Source: Mactromeris polynyma
Lineage: Eukaryota > Mollusca > Bivalvia > Venerida > Mactridae
Reading direction: 5' to 3'
Length of the DNA: 64,000 nt
NCBI GenBank assembly: GCA_032209605.1
Contig: JASFXZ010000020.1
Location: 3,169,501 to 3,233,500 of the forward strand
In this document: positions 11,746-23,736 of the stretch, piece by piece
Layout of the letters: every line of letters starts with the position of its first letter
Numbering within the stretch: position 1 is the stretch's first letter
The notes under the pieces: generated by a model
Databases searched by the model: none
Told to the model about the DNA's origin: nothing
What the model saw: only the letters and a program-made list of their open reading frames with translations
Program-made: the position numbers and the translations under genes

Positions 11746-11835
11746 AAAATGCTGTGTGTTGTAAGCCTCAACTTTTTATAGTCATTGGAATGGTCTGCTT
11801 CCAATAGATGGCTTGACTACGGCCAGTGCATGACT

Positions 11836-12030
11836 CAGGGGTTCCATTTGAAACTTCAGTTGACCCTTTGACCCCAGGATTTTCGAAAAGATCACATTTT
11901 AACCCCTAGGATTCAGGCTGAAGGGTCAATTTTTCTCTCAATTATAGGTATTTTAGAGTATAAAAAGGTAAAATCTGGTTAAAATGTATCAAAATGACGC
12001 GTGAGATTGAGCACCTTAGTGGAACCCCTG
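11836..12030 (-). mobile_element. CAGGGGTTCC-ended MITE, inverted relative to its neighbour
   Basis: It runs from CAGGGGTTCCATTTG to GTGGAACCCCTG with the family blocks in the reverse orientation. With the copy 90 bp to the left it forms an inverted pair. Confidence 0.75.
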
Positions 12031-12736
12031 ATGTCTTCACATTACTTAGCATGTATAATTTAAATATTCATATACAACATGAATATCAATAGAGTAATAG
12101 TTCTAACTGTATTCAAGTAAAAACTGAAAATATATTTTGATTGGTGTATTTGAGAGAAATGAGAGAAAAACTTCTAAGATAATTGGAGAGATAAACCTGG
12201 AAACAAGATTGAAATTTTGTTTCTATAGGTGTCTGTTTATTATCATAGAACGTAACTGTTAACTTGCATTGACAAACCGCCAGGATCAGATACATATATA
12301 TGCCAATGGGCAATGTAATTATGATAGAAAAATATAATATACACACATGAAAAGTTCAACAAAGAACCTGGATTTATTGTGAAAAATATGAATATTTTTT
12401 AATAAAAATGTCAGTTTGGGACGGGAAAAGTTATTCAGACCTTTGCATAATTTTATTAATTAATCCATGGAAAATATGTTACATTTAAAAAATGTTCATT
12501 GTATATACTGATATTTCAATCACTTTATAAGTATGATGTGTTTATAATTCTACTAACATTTCCTTGTGTCGGATTCCACATTAAGTGTATAATTTGATCA
12601 ATCTATATCTGACACCAGGACACTGAATGTCAGCCCACACAAAGCATCCATCATGTTTGATGAACATCAGCATGAAACGTATTTTTAACTTCGATTCACA
12701 AGTATGAAGATTAATACTTCACTCAGGTTGAATATA
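12031..12736. other. No gene seen
   Basis: AT-rich sequence. A 77-codon minus-strand ORF (12113-12346) is hydrophobic but has no motif or splice support. Confidence 0.4.
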
Positions 12737-12934
12737 CAGTAAAATCCCAATAATAAGACCATCCTAGGAACCCTTGAAAAATGGTATTTATATTGAGGTG
12801 GTCTTAATATTGAGGTGGTCTTAATATCGAGGTTGAATATTTAAGAGCGAAACAGTCAAATTGGGCTTGATAAGTGTGGTCTTAACTTTGAGGTGGTCTT
12901 ATTACTGAGGTGGTCTTTAAGTGAGGTTTTACTG
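12737..12934. mobile_element. CAGTAAAACCTC-ended MITE (pogo/Tc1-like)
   Basis: The copy is flanked by TA and runs from CAGTAAAATCCC to GAGGTTTTACTG. It is almost all made of AAGACCACCTCAATA-type motifs and their complements. TA duplication and CAGT termini fit the pogo/Tigger branch of Tc1-mariner (family knowledge). Other copies lie at 23035, 30193, 41040, 43545, 57323 and 58672. Confidence 0.75.
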
Positions 12935-13574
12935 TATATGTATTTTGTATCTTGGTGTCCATTTGAATGAAGAGATCAACTTGCCAGTTTTTCCAAGTGT
13001 ACAGATAAAATGCATTTTAACTGCACCAGTCACAATAGTTCAGTGGATACTTCTGTATATTAGTGTATATTAAAAAATTAGCTGATCAGTTATTTTTATT
13101 TGATTTTACACAATGGTCAATCTGCAGATTTCTGTTTAAGAACATTATACTCTGGTCAATTTGTTCATGCATATATATACTTATACACAGTCACGCTGGA
13201 TTCAATATTACAACAACAGTGTGCACATTGCAAATGCCGAATCGGGGGATTCATTAAATATAACATATATCTATATATCACAAGTAACAGAATATACTCA
13301 ATACAAACATCTTGAATTGAACACATACAAAATCAGGCAGTATCAAATTTCAATAGCATAGAAAATTGACACGGTAATATCTTGTATGAATGGACTTTTA
13401 AACCAATAATTTCTTGTCAGAAATAGTCAACAAGCAAATACAACTAAATAAACATTTGTATATACATGTACATAGTAACAGATTTGTGTGAACTTCTTAC
13501 ACTCAGCTTATATACGGTCAACAAAAGATTTACGCAAATGTCAGCAGATATAGACAGGAAGTGGTTGGGTAAGA
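12935..13574. other. No gene seen
   Basis: Three overlapping short ORFs between 13063 and 13361 are AT-rich and in competing frames. No coding signal stands out. Confidence 0.4.
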
Positions 13575-13700
13575 TTGTGGTGGGGAAATCCCTGATGCAG
13601 AAACCTTGAGTCCCTAACTCCCTTTACTTTCTAGGGACTCCCATTTTCCACTTACTGTGCATCCCTAAAATAAACCTTTGTCAAGTATAAACTGCATATC
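13575..13700. repeat. Fragment of the GGACTCCC dispersed repeat
   Basis: It matches the left arm of the inverted pair at 3896, including CATTTTCCACTTACTGTGCA and CAAGTATAAACTGCATAT. Confidence 0.7.
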
Positions 13701-13955
13701 TTAAAGCGTCCACTAAAAAAGGTGGCAAGCATAAAGCCATGTATATCAATAGCGAGTGTCCAAAATGCAGCATTTTGTTCTATTCATATTGTTCTATTAA
13801 TAATAAATATATGACAAACTCAATTACATAAATACTGACCATAGAAACAACAAGCACAGACTGCAAATGTACATGATGTCAACGAAGGCCTGTGTTGAAG
13901 GGTCATATATATTTCTCAATGAGTGCTTAGATTTGTAACCAGCAGGTGAAATGAC

Positions 13956-14183
13956 ATGATGCCTTACTTCCTTGTTCCGGCTGCTATAATTCTAGTTCTC
14001 AGCAGTCTGTTTCTGTACACAGACGTTCAGACTACACCCTCAGACAACATTAAGCTAAATCCAAGTGTTTGGAATACAAATCTGTCTTCATTGCAATACA
14101 GTAATTCCCAATGCAGCATTCTGAGTGATATAAAGTACACAGTTATTACTATTAATAGTCCTGCTTATTTGATAATCAAATGA
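13956..14183 (+). CDS. Weak ORF with signal-peptide-like start
   Basis: The 75-codon ORF starts MMPYFLVPAAIILVLSSLFL, a plausible signal peptide or signal anchor, followed by a polar Thr/Ser/Asn-rich stretch (DVQTTPSDN). There is no recognisable domain and no clear donor. It could be the first exon of a secreted protein or chance; the second half is AT-rich and not convincing. Confidence 0.2.
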   Translation: MMPYFLVPAAIILVLSSLFLYTDVQTTPSDNIKLNPSVWNTNLSSLQYSNSQCSILSDIKYTVITINSPAYLIIK

Positions 14184-14499
14184 TAAATTGTGTAGCAAAA
14201 TACACTAATGACGGTTTAACAGGAGTATAACACTAATAGTACTAAAACACAGGAATTATTCAAATTTCAAAAGGATACTAAAGGACAACATACTAAGTGC
14301 ATCAAGTTCTAGAAGCCACACTAGACAATGTCATACATGTGGTATCCCGACCACCCCATTCATCACCACGTATGGTTAATATCATACCCAACTCAGCTTC
14401 ACAAAGCTGTTTATTAAAGGAATAAAATGATATACCGTTGAAGTTTTTGCACTGGTTTTCTACATTATTTCACTTCTATAATTCTGCAGTCTATTGACC

Positions 14500-14710
14500 T
14501 AACCCAGGTGTATCTGTGTTATCAACAAGCAGTCTGTTATTAACCTTGTGTAACTAACTGACAAGTTCCCAGCATGGACAAGAGGTGGAGGATGAATCAC
14601 TTTGAATGCATTATCTCCCATCAACAGAGAACACTCAGGGTTTGAACTTGGACCTCCAGACTGGTGGTTGAACACTCTACCTACTGAGCCTTAACCAGGA
14701 AGGCCATACA
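14500..14710 (-). repeat. tRNA-derived SINE (family 2)
   Basis: Read on the minus strand it has an A-box-like GGCTCAGTAGGTAGAGTG, a B-box-like GGTCCAAGTTCAAACCC, then a body ending towards TTAGGTCAATAG. It is a SINE copy and not a functional tRNA gene. Confidence 0.65.
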
Positions 14711-14739
14711 AGTATCTGTATGTTGATATTTGGTTTACT

Positions 14740-14921
14740 CAGGGGTTCCACTAGGTGCTGAATCTGAGGGGTCATTTTGATAATTTTTTACATTTTACAG
14801 CCAAAATTCCTGTAATTTAGAGAAAAATTGACCCATTATCCAGAATCCTGAGGGTCAAAATGTGGCTTTTTGGAAATTCCAGGGGTCAAAGGGTCAACTT
14901 CAGGGTCAAATGGAACCACTG
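14740..14921 (+). mobile_element. CAGGGGTTCC-ended MITE
   Basis: It runs from CAGGGGTTCCACTAGGTGC to TGGAACCACTG, the cleanest full-length copy in the arm. It is about 180 bp and non-coding. Confidence 0.75.
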
Positions 14922-15278
14922 ATAATCTGACCACTGTTGACCTGAACATTACAAGTACATTGTCTATAGATGGCATAGGGTACAATTGGTTATAATAATT
15001 CTCAGTACATTATTATCATTAGCCTTATTTGTATTTATAAATCACACTCGTCCTCAAGCTATCAACAAGATGCTATTATGTATTACAAGATACCTCCAGG
15101 AAGATACCTGTAATTGTTTATATTTCAGTACAGGAGAGCAAACTTCAACACTTTACAAAGTGCTACACACCTTTCAGTGCATGATCTCACTTCAAAACAA
15201 GCCATAAAACATGTCGACTGATTAACTTGAATAGAGAAAGATGTAACATAAACAACAAGGACAACAAGGAGCACACAG

Positions 15279-15517
15279 CAGGGTTCACTGAGTGCATCTA
15301 GGTGAATCACGCAGTAGGGTTCACTGAGTGCATCTAGGTGAATCGCGAGGGTCAATCTGATAACTTTTTGCAGGATTTTACCATTTTATAGTCAATATAC
15401 CTATAATTCCGAGAAAAACCAACCCTTAAGCCAGAATCATGAGAGTCAAAATGTGGCTGGCTTTTGGAAATTCCAGGGGTCAAAGGGTCAACTTCAGGGT
15501 CAAATAGACCCTTGATG
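15279..15517 (+). mobile_element. Diverged CAGGGGTTCC-type MITE with duplicated left end
   Basis: The left end block AGGGTTCACTGAGTGCATCTAGGTGAATC occurs twice in tandem at about 32-bp spacing (15283 and 15315). The rest matches the family through GTCAACTTCAGGGTCAAATA. The 119-codon ORF crossing it on the minus strand is a shadow. Confidence 0.6.
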
Positions 15518-16052
15518 CAGCCAGTGATTATTTCTACATTTGGAGTTGGACAGTGTATATCAGCAGCTGTGTGCACAGAATACACACAACATTTTATTTC
15601 TGATTTACATTGATGATCAGCAGACAAGATTTTTACCGAAGGTGTAACGAAAGTTTTAATTCTAGATCGAGAAATTAGTTCATGTCTTAGTTTTCGTTCC
15701 GATTCAACCACAACTTTAACAGTATGTTAACCTATAATCTCGTATATTTTTACAATTGTTTGCACATTGGCACCGAAATGTGCACACCTCAGCACAACAC
15801 TTCAGGTTTGTTCAGGTGTTACCCTTTCAGATTCTTGGCTTTGACAACCTTTGGCAATCTTCTAAAATCTAACACTTCCATCCTGAAACCTTAGCATAGA
15901 CTATTTATATTAGAAAACAAACCTTGTGTTTGTAATGATGTCAGGATGCATACATTTTACTGGAACAGGAGAGATAACAGAACACCAGATTGCAAACAAA
16001 TCAAGGGAACAACAATTTATATCATCTTCTCCAATGGTATACAGGTATATAT
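15518..16052. other. No gene seen
   Basis: AT-rich sequence without motif or repeat. Confidence 0.4.
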
Positions 16053-16470
16053 ACACTAAATCACAAGAGGTAATACACTAAATCACTAGATTTAATTAAA
16101 ACACTAAATCACTAGATGTAATACACTAAATCACTAGAGGTAATACACTATATCAATAGAGGTATTACACTAAATTACTAGAGGTAATACACTATATCAA
16201 TATATCTAATACACTAAATCACTAGAGGTAATACACTAAATCACTAGAGGTAATACACTATATCAATAGAGGTAATACACTAAATCACTAGAGGTAATAC
16301 ACTAAATCAATATATCTAATACACTAAATCACTAGAGGTAATACACTTAATCATGTAGAGGTAATACACTAAATCAATAGATGTAATACACGAAATCACT
16401 AGAGGTAATACACTATATCAATAGAGGTAATACACTAAATCACTAGAAGTAATACACTAAATCAATAGAT
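16053..16470. repeat. 22-bp minisatellite, ~19 copies
   Basis: The unit is ACTAAATCACTAGAGGTAATAC with variants (ACTATATCAATAGAGG, ATCTAATAC). Higher-order alternation of variant types is visible. It is not a CRISPR: there are no unique spacers. Confidence 0.95.
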
Positions 16471-16794
16471 GGTCAGGCTTTATTACAAAAATAGAAATCA
16501 AACCATTAGTCTAAATAACCATTGCCAAATTTATGTCCAACTAATTGTCTGAAATTTACTCCCATTTTCAAATCAACATAACTCACCAGGGAACATTGTC
16601 TCCTATAAAATGATATCAATCAAATCAAACAGGAGAATAACACGCCCACGTTCTTTTCTAAAAGAGAAGATTCAGATTTTTAGTTTTATTTCATAGCAAT
16701 GTTTTGATCAGTGATATCCATGTCTTCGATTTCATTGGGTATATCGCCATTATTGAACATTTTTTCAGATATATCATATACAAAATTTATGTAC

Positions 16795-17035
16795 ATGCTG
16801 GTCAGTTGACCTAACCTGTCTTCCTGGAATTAATCATCAAACAGTTTAACTCATCATTCTGCAAGCAACTGACAACTTAACCGCACATGAATAAGAGATG
16901 GAAGACAAATGGCCATGTAGCCAAATGTCAGAGAAGGACATATGACTTGCCTCGCCGAGGAATCAAACCTGAACCTCCCTGGTGCTAGCCCAGCACTCAA
17001 CCAACTACAGCAACAGGGCAGGCCGGTGATATTCA
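16795..17035 (-). repeat. tRNA-derived SINE (family 2)
   Basis: On the minus strand it has TGTAGTTGGTTGAGTGCTGG as A-box region and GGTTTGATTCCTCGGCG as B-box region, followed by the shared body ending in GGTTAGGTCAACTGACCAG. The minus-strand ORF over it (16854-17036) is not a gene. Confidence 0.65.
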
Positions 17036-17416
17036 AGCCTACATGGGAAGTCCATTCCGGTACTCAGTGACAGAAAACAAAGTCCAAATTTATGCAAAGC
17101 AGGCCAGCTATGCACGGGATTTCCATGAACGTCTGACTGGGATCAACTGAGTTTCCGACTCCAGTAAATATGAGGAACACGTACTATAACAAATTTGCAG
17201 GATTGTTTCATTACAATCATAGTTGTCAGCAGCTTGTATGAATTTAGAAATCAATAATTCACGATTGTTTCTGCATGATAATTAAATAATGGTCGCCATG
17301 ATTCTCTTTTAACAAGTCCCCAAGCAAACACCAGAGGTAAATGGTTACACACCAGAACAATATAGACTGTATTATACTCAAGGTCACAGCACTTAACTGA
17401 ACAAGACATACACATG

Positions 17417-17472
17417 GGCCCGTATTCACAAACATTTTAAGACTGAATCTAAGGCTTAGACTTTAAACTCAG
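17417..17472. repeat. Solo end of the 1364-1621 foldback family
   Basis: GGGCCCGTATTCACAAACAT and the following AGACTGAATCTAAGGCTTAG match the terminal repeat of the element at 1364-1621. The opposite end is not present nearby. Confidence 0.65.
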
Positions 17473-18000
17473 ACCCCAGTGTGAACAAGCGAGACATGTT
17501 TTCCGGTTTGATGATAGTATGGTCATTGGGCTTCCATCTTCAATCTATATTTTTTTACCACAAGAAACACATCAACGTTTGGAGAGTAAAATAAACATGA
17601 AAGTTACTACAAATGTACAATTTAATGTCATTCATGAAAAGAACTTTTTGTCTCGCCTAAATCAGTCAATAATCAGAACACCTGGTTACCATGGTAACAC
17701 CAATTACCATGTCCATTGAAAAGGGAGAGTTACAGTGGAGTGACAATCGATCAATAGGCGGTCACAAACCATCAGAGAGCAATAATGATGATACTAAATC
17801 AACATTTATCAACGGATGCCAAAATGTCAGGAAGAAAATTGATACCTAAAGCGGCTTTTTACCTCAAATTGCTCCAAAAGCGGCAATGTCTGACATTTTT
17901 CTTAGAACTTCACAATTCAGGTCACAATCAACAATGTTACTGTACTCCCAGTAGAATCTATGTTGTTGTCAAAGATGCTGGGGAATAAAACAAATTTATA
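17473..18000. other. No gene seen
   Basis: Two 66-67-codon ORFs (17519-17719 and 17785-17988) lack motifs or clear splice sites. I see nothing I can support. Confidence 0.35.
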
Positions 18001-18310
18001 CAGGGTTTTCCCTGGCATTTCTCAAATTGGGGTCCTGAGACTCCAACATTTGCAAATTTGGGAATCCCTGATAAATTCCTAAGAGTTAATTTTTGGCTAT
18101 GACCTGGTTGCAAGTTGAAAGCTTCCGAGTTGATATTGGGTGAAATTAATTACCACAAAGGCATATGAATAAAACGAAAAGCATCGATTTTTCGAAATGG
18201 GCTAATCGGGCGCTTACACAGGTAGTGGGGATGCACACCTGTTCATAAATGTGGGTCCTCAGCCTGAAAATTGAGTCAGACACAGAAAAAATGCCGGAAA
18301 ATCCAGGAAA
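18001..18310. repeat. Diverged GGACTCCC/GGGTCCTGAG dispersed repeat
   Basis: It begins with CAGGGTTTTCCCTGGCATTT and GGGGTCCTGAGACTCC, resembling the right arm of the pair at 4228. Later parts are heavily diverged. Confidence 0.4.
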
Positions 18311-18910
18311 TATTATATTTGTTCAGTTCCGGATACAATTCCTGAAAATCTAACCACTAGAGAGCAACAAATACCAGTAATAAATAAATTAACTTTCATT
18401 GAACTCCAACACAAACAATAGTATCATGATCATGTACAATGATAAATCATTAAATGTCGAGATAAAGTCGCTCCAGCCCAAGCAGCAGGTTGCCATGGAA
18501 GTGTCCAAATATTTGAGTTGTTACAAAAATTGGATTACATTTCAACCATATGATAAAATAATTTATTCAATCTAAAAGTCAAGGTGTACTGTTAATTTCC
18601 ATCAATTTTGATACATTGTACTCAGTATGTATAATTTGGTATTACAACAAATCACGAACATTGTAACCAACCATACTCAACAGATTTAATTGAATTCTTC
18701 CCTTGAGGCCTGACAGCCACTGACCTGGTTAACGAATTATATTAAGTGCTGTGGAAGGTTATTGACCATTAGCCTGAAAACTCATCTAGGTCTGACAATA
18801 AAAGCATGTGTATAAATATAAAAAATTCATGTACATGTTCATCATAAACGCAGATCTCTATATTAAAATGTAGGATTTTCAAGAAGATAGAAAATAAGAA
18901 TTACATATTT
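18311..18910. other. No gene seen
   Basis: AT-rich sequence without ORF, repeat or RNA gene that I can support. Confidence 0.4.
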
Positions 18911-19108
18911 CAGGGGTTCCATTTGACCCTGGGGTTGACCCTTTGACCCCTAGAATTTCAAAAGAGCCGAACTTTGACCCTCAGGATTCTGGCTGAAAGT
19001 TCAATTTTTATCTTACAGTAATTATAGGTAATCTGGCTATAAGATGGTACAATCCAATAGAAAATTATCAAAATGACCCTTGACATTCAGCACATAGTGG
19101 GACCCCTG
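18911..19108 (-). mobile_element. CAGGGGTTCC-ended MITE with 12-bp near-identical flanks
   Basis: It runs from CAGGGGTTCCATTTGACCC to GTGGGACCCCTG. The 12 bases to the left (AATTACATATTT) and to the right (AATTACTTATTT) differ at one position. This could be a target duplication or chance. Confidence 0.7.
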
Positions 19109-21202
19109 AATTACTTATTTACCTAGAAACACAGAGCATTCAAATCAACCTGTATTCAGCATGTGTCTATGTTACATCCTTTATAGTGGATACACTTACT
19201 CATTTTATCAAGATATCTACATTGCTGTAATACAGAGATTACAGTATGAATGGAGATGATACATGTATCGTGCATCTATCCCAGTAGTGAATAGAAAATG
19301 GAAACCACTTGTTAATACTTGGTAACTTACTGTATGTTAAACTTGTATGAGTTATACAACCACTACAATGACTTATACTTCATCATTACAATGCACAGGT
19401 CATAAAGTCATGAAAACAATATCAGTGAGGAGAGTGCAACGACTGTATGTATATATATATACATATATATTTATACAAGAGGGTTCTCTCACTAGACCCC
19501 TAACTAGGCCTTTTGGACTCCTATTTTTTCCTGTTTCCGACAAAATTCCTTTAAAATTGCATTGAAGGACTCCCAACTTTTTCCAAAAGCATGGTTTTGG
19601 ACTCCTGTTTTTAAATCCTAGCAAGAAACCTTTTGTTCCTTGCATGTCCCAACAAAACAACTGATGTATTAGAAAGGAAGTCACAAACGTAACAGGTTCA
19701 ATATTTGTGTATCAGACTCAGCTCTTGAACATGTAGTTCATGTGGGGCCATTGGTCCACTTATGTACTATTCGAGAACTTTCAGGGGTCTCACTCAATCG
19801 AGGGAATGAGGTCGCAACCCTTGGTAGGGGGAGTTCCAAGCATACTGGGGGGGAACTTTTTGACATCTTTCAGGTCAAGGTCAAACAAGTGTACAAATAC
19901 ACTAATTCTCAAATAGTAGCATGTATCACAATGCCAACAAAACCGATGTATCAGTATGCTTGTCAGAAAAATTCTATTTTTCTTATTATTAAGTATTTTT
20001 CCAATTTTGTTTTTCGGATCCGAGGGGGGGGGGAGAAATTGAATTTGAATGGGGGAAAAGATACTATTTTGGTGGGGGAATGGCGCTGATATTCTTGAAT
20101 CTCTCACTGGGGATACAGCACTGGAAATACATGTTTCCTGGTTATCTTAACACTGAACAAGACATTGTCAATGACAACAATTATGGATTGGACAGTAGGT
20201 ATTAATTATACTTCTAATTCCTAGTACATTGTATACAATATAAAATACTGGTGACTCATCTTTCCAAAGATCCTGAAAAGAACTATACATACAATAATGG
20301 AAGTTTTTACAAAGCCTTGTATTGTAAAGCATTAACAAAGCATAATGTTTGCTCGTGCTCCTTCAATGGCAGCAGGTGTATTTTGTCATTTGGATATTAT
20401 GTTAGTAGAATTATTTAATATTTCACCAGACTTCCAGAGTTTGTAAGGTTGTAACTTTCACAGGATTTTGTAATTTGTTCAGACATTTCAACAGGTTTGT
20501 TAAAGCATCATCTGTGCCCATGACTGTCAGAAGCATTTAGAACACACCCAAATGTTCTGTGTATTTGATTCTAAATGAACTTCAGGAAGGATATTACATC
20601 ACTTGATGGTTGCCTAACTTTGAAAAATCTTTTTCACTCATTTGTCAGAAAACAATGTAAAATTCCACCCCTATCACACAAACTGAAGTCCCTGAGAAAT
20701 GGTAAGCCACCTGATTAACGAGACTCTTAATTTGCAAATTACAGTTACATTTGTCAAGTTTTCTCTTTTACTTAAAGAGTTAGAATGCATCTCTATCTAT
20801 TCTATAGAATAATTTGTAAGTAGACAATTGTTACAGAAAAGACATATTTTTGGTACCACTATAAGACCAGCCTACAGACACTTGTAATACAGACTTTGAT
20901 TTCATAAATGGTTGTGACTTTGAGAGCTCAGAATGAAAATTGTTTCAGAGTAAACACTTATCAAATACCATTATATATCATGTTGGACAAAAATGATTTT
21001 TTGTGACAGCAACATTTCTCAAATGCCGAACAACAACAACTTTATGTGCTCAGCTTCAGAACTTGCAAAGTAATTGCTGACAAATAAATGTAAACAAGTC
21101 ATAGCAGGAAAATGTTTCACAACGTAAAAAGAAGTCAGAGGAGCTGCCACTCTGAGACTGAGAAGGAAGTAAACAGAAATATTGTTTGATACAAATCATA
21201 CT
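19109..21202. other. Repeat debris, no gene
   Basis: A diverged GGACTCCTATTTTT repeat lies at about 19495-19640 and a G-rich block at 20020-20085. ORFs of 94-115 codons on both strands over 19400-20107 run through these low-complexity blocks and overlap one another, so I do not call them genes. Confidence 0.4.
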
Positions 21203-21417
21203 CAGACATCGTTCCTCTAGCTGCTGAATCTCAAGGGTAGTTTTGATAGGAATTAGGATTTCACCATTTTATAGCCAAAATATTTAATATTTACACGTGA
21301 TATTTAGAGAAAATTGACCCTTTCACCCAGAATCCTATTAATACTAAGGGTCAAAATGTGGTCCTTTGCAAAATCCAGGGATCAAACGGTCAACTCAAGG
21401 GTAAAATGGAACCCCTG
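21203..21417 (+). mobile_element. CAGGGGTTCC-type MITE, diverged
   Basis: The family blocks GACCCTTTCACCCAGAATCC and GTCAAAATGTGGTCCTTTGC are present and the right end is GGAACCCCTG. The left end is degenerate. Confidence 0.6.
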
Positions 21418-21716
21418 CTCAGGCAATGCTTCGATCATCCAATGTTTCATACAGAAACTGTCAAAATATTTGTAAACATGAGGAAGAGAATAGAGAAGTG
21501 AGTGCAGTGTTTGTAACAATCATTAATTGTATTTCTGGTAATACATGTTTCGCATAAAATGATGAATGGGTAGCTGAACTCTTGATATATTTGCCAATGG
21601 GCACAAGTAACGTAAGAAGAAATATATGATTCTTACGAATAAAATAATGTATTGATTGTTAACAAGTTTTGTCAATTCACTAGAACTAGATATTGCAGCC
21701 TCTGACACTGTAGCAA

Positions 21717-21738
21717 TATATATATATATATATATATA
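21717..21738. repeat. (TA)n microsatellite
   Basis: About ten TA dinucleotides. Confidence 0.95.
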
Positions 21739-21973
21739 GGCTCTTAAATTTGATAACTCAATCTACACGTTTTTTGGCTATCACAGTCTATGAAGCTGTA
21801 TCTGGTTCCAACATCATCTGAATAAACCACATTTAATGTACACATTATCATCTGGCAGTCTGAGAGGTATGCATTATGTAAACAATGGGTTTTTTTAGAA
21901 TAAATTATAGAGCTATATTTACAACTAGATTCACATAAAACTGTATGGAACAATAGACGAATAGTACATGTAC

Positions 21974-22142
21974 CTTGTTCCCTGTTTTCTTTGGGAATCA
22001 GTTTCATCCATTGGTCCATTCTGTCCGTCACCACTCGCCATACCCGAAGATCCCCTGGATAAAATCTCAGTGGAAAGTAACGGTATAAATAAGGCTTGGT
22101 CCTTGGATGTGTAGTTTAATCCACACACTGATTTAACACAGC
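21974..22142 (-). CDS. Likely first coding exon of an unidentified gene
   Basis: On the minus strand the exon is bounded by an acceptor (TTTGCCAG, AG at 22144-22143) and a donor (GGAACAAG then GTACATG, GT at 21973-21972). It is 169 bp long. One frame is open throughout and contains a start in TCGGGTATGGCG at about 22042. The encoded N-terminus, MASGDGQNGPMDETDSQRK, is polar and acidic, of the type seen at disordered N-termini of nuclear or cytoplasmic proteins. Two bases of the next codon (AG) precede the donor. Upstream minus-strand sequence holds candidate 5'-UTR donors (GTGAGT at 22346, GTAAGT at 22934). I could not find a phase-compatible next exon or identify the product. Confidence 0.45.
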
Positions 22143-22299
22143 CTGGCAAATTCCTTATGAATGAATATCAACACATATAAACATATCTCAAATGTTATAT
22201 AAAATTTTACCAGATCGACTGTATAACAAGAGAATATTTACAGCATTTCTATATAGACAAGCAGAACTGGTGAAAATCAGAGCAGTAGATAACGACCGT

Positions 22300-22950
22300 G
22301 TTATCCGACTTTCAGATCATCCAACTAAACAGGATATCTAACTCACATTTCCCCGTACAATTTTCAAGTATTCACAAGTGATCACTTAAAATGACGTTTA
22401 TCTATTCAACATTGCAAATTATTGCAGAGATGAAGCAAGTTCTCCACACAGCAGCCCCGTTAGCTTGACATCTTGAATCAAAACCGAGTTGAGTCTGAAC
22501 TAGCAAATAATCTCCGATTTCTAATCGAATTTCGTTGTCCGAAAACCGCTTAGTTTCTGGCCCAATGCAACAAATAGTCTCTCTGATAGCGCTATATTAT
22601 ATCAACAATCGATAGCTGCAATAAAATACGATCAAGCGTTCGATTTAGATGTTAAAACGGCAACAAATTAAGCTATCCCCGATGGCCGAATGACATTTTA
22701 CACATGTCACGTGATCTATAATTTTCATTATTGACGTCATGGATTTCCCTATGGATGATTTTCCAGTTCTATATTTAGACAACACTTTAAAAGCCGTACT
22801 CCGGGCCATTTTCCGTTGAAAAGATATTTGGCACAAGAAATAACCGGTAATTAATACGGTAGCATCGAAAATATGTATTGATCAAATCATGTACACGCTT
22901 GTCTAGTCAAATTCGCCGAAGGCCCATCACTTACATTTTAGTGAAATCTT
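22300..22950 (-). promoter_or_regulatory. CpG-enriched block, probable 5' region of the minus-strand gene
   Basis: CpG density is raised compared with flanking sequence, and strong donors on the minus strand occur at 22934 (GTAAGT) and 22346 (GTGAGT). An ATG in good context (GGAAAATGGCCC, at 22809) opens a 55-codon frame (MARSTAFKVLSKYRTGKSS) that I cannot connect in phase to the exon at 21974-22142. Confidence 0.3.
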
Positions 22951-23034
22951 TGTAGAAAAAACGAATGAATCGTACCGACATTTTATTTAGAGTCTTACTA
23001 GAACAATGCACATAGTGTTACATTCGGTAACATG

Positions 23035-23252
23035 TATAGTAAACCCTCACATAAAGACCACCTCAATAATAAGACCACCTCCAAATTAAGACCAGTTTAC
23101 AAGGGTCCCAAAGGTGGTTTTGCTCTTCAACCTAAATATTAAGACCAGTTTTCAAGAGTCCCAGATCGAGGGTTCATATTAATACATAGGAGTGCGAATA
23201 GTCTTGTGCTGAACCCTCGACTGATGAGGTCTTATTACTGAGGTTTTACTGT
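23035..23252. mobile_element. CAGTAAAACCTC-type MITE with a nested ~50-bp palindrome
   Basis: Ends are TAGTAAACCCTC and GAGGTTTTACTG. Between the usual AAGAGTCCCAG and GGTCTTATTACTG blocks sits an extra piece, 23168-23219, with inverted ends GAGGGTTCA and TGAACCCTC. It matches the small foldback elements at 43915 and 59048. Confidence 0.7.
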
Positions 23253-23736
23253 ACATTTATTTTAGTGATAAGATGTCAAGTTTTTGTATCGCTATATTTT
23301 ATCTCCACAAAGCATTTAGTGATTACTAAATAACAGGACATACCTGCACATACTACTCGTAAAGACGTGAACAGTATATATATACAGATAGACATATACA
23401 TTCATGTAATTATCAACATCTAGATACTCCGTAGAGATCGAGCAGCGTTTTGGTAAGCCAAAAAAGTCATTTAAAAAAGCCACAGATTGATTAAGAGGCG
23501 CAGAAATGTAAACACACACACACATATATACGAGGGGTGATCCAGAAATAACCGGATTGTAGCTGTACCTTTTTTATTTTATATAATGAGGAAATAAAAT
23601 AATTCTGCAAATACACCCCTATTAATGCTTGATCTAAACCCGAAAAAAATTATTTCAGAGAAACACAATGGACATTCTGTGCATTACTAAGGCAACCCAT
23701 TTACGTTATAGCGGGACCAGTGTCATTTTCCGCTTT
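23253..23736. other. Single-copy left flank of the tandem array
   Basis: No gene is seen. The sequence is not found upstream of units B or C, so the array boundary is at about 23737. Confidence 0.6.

Noticed and set aside
15352..15711. 119-codon minus-strand ORF
   Set aside because: Half of it lies in a CAGGGGTTCC-type MITE. No motif or splice sites.
16053..16470. Possible CRISPR-like array
   Set aside because: Units are contiguous 22-mers without unique spacers, and the DNA is eukaryotic.
19400..20107. Overlapping 94-115-codon ORFs on both strands
   Set aside because: They run through G-rich and repeat-derived sequence, compete with each other, and have no recognisable domain.
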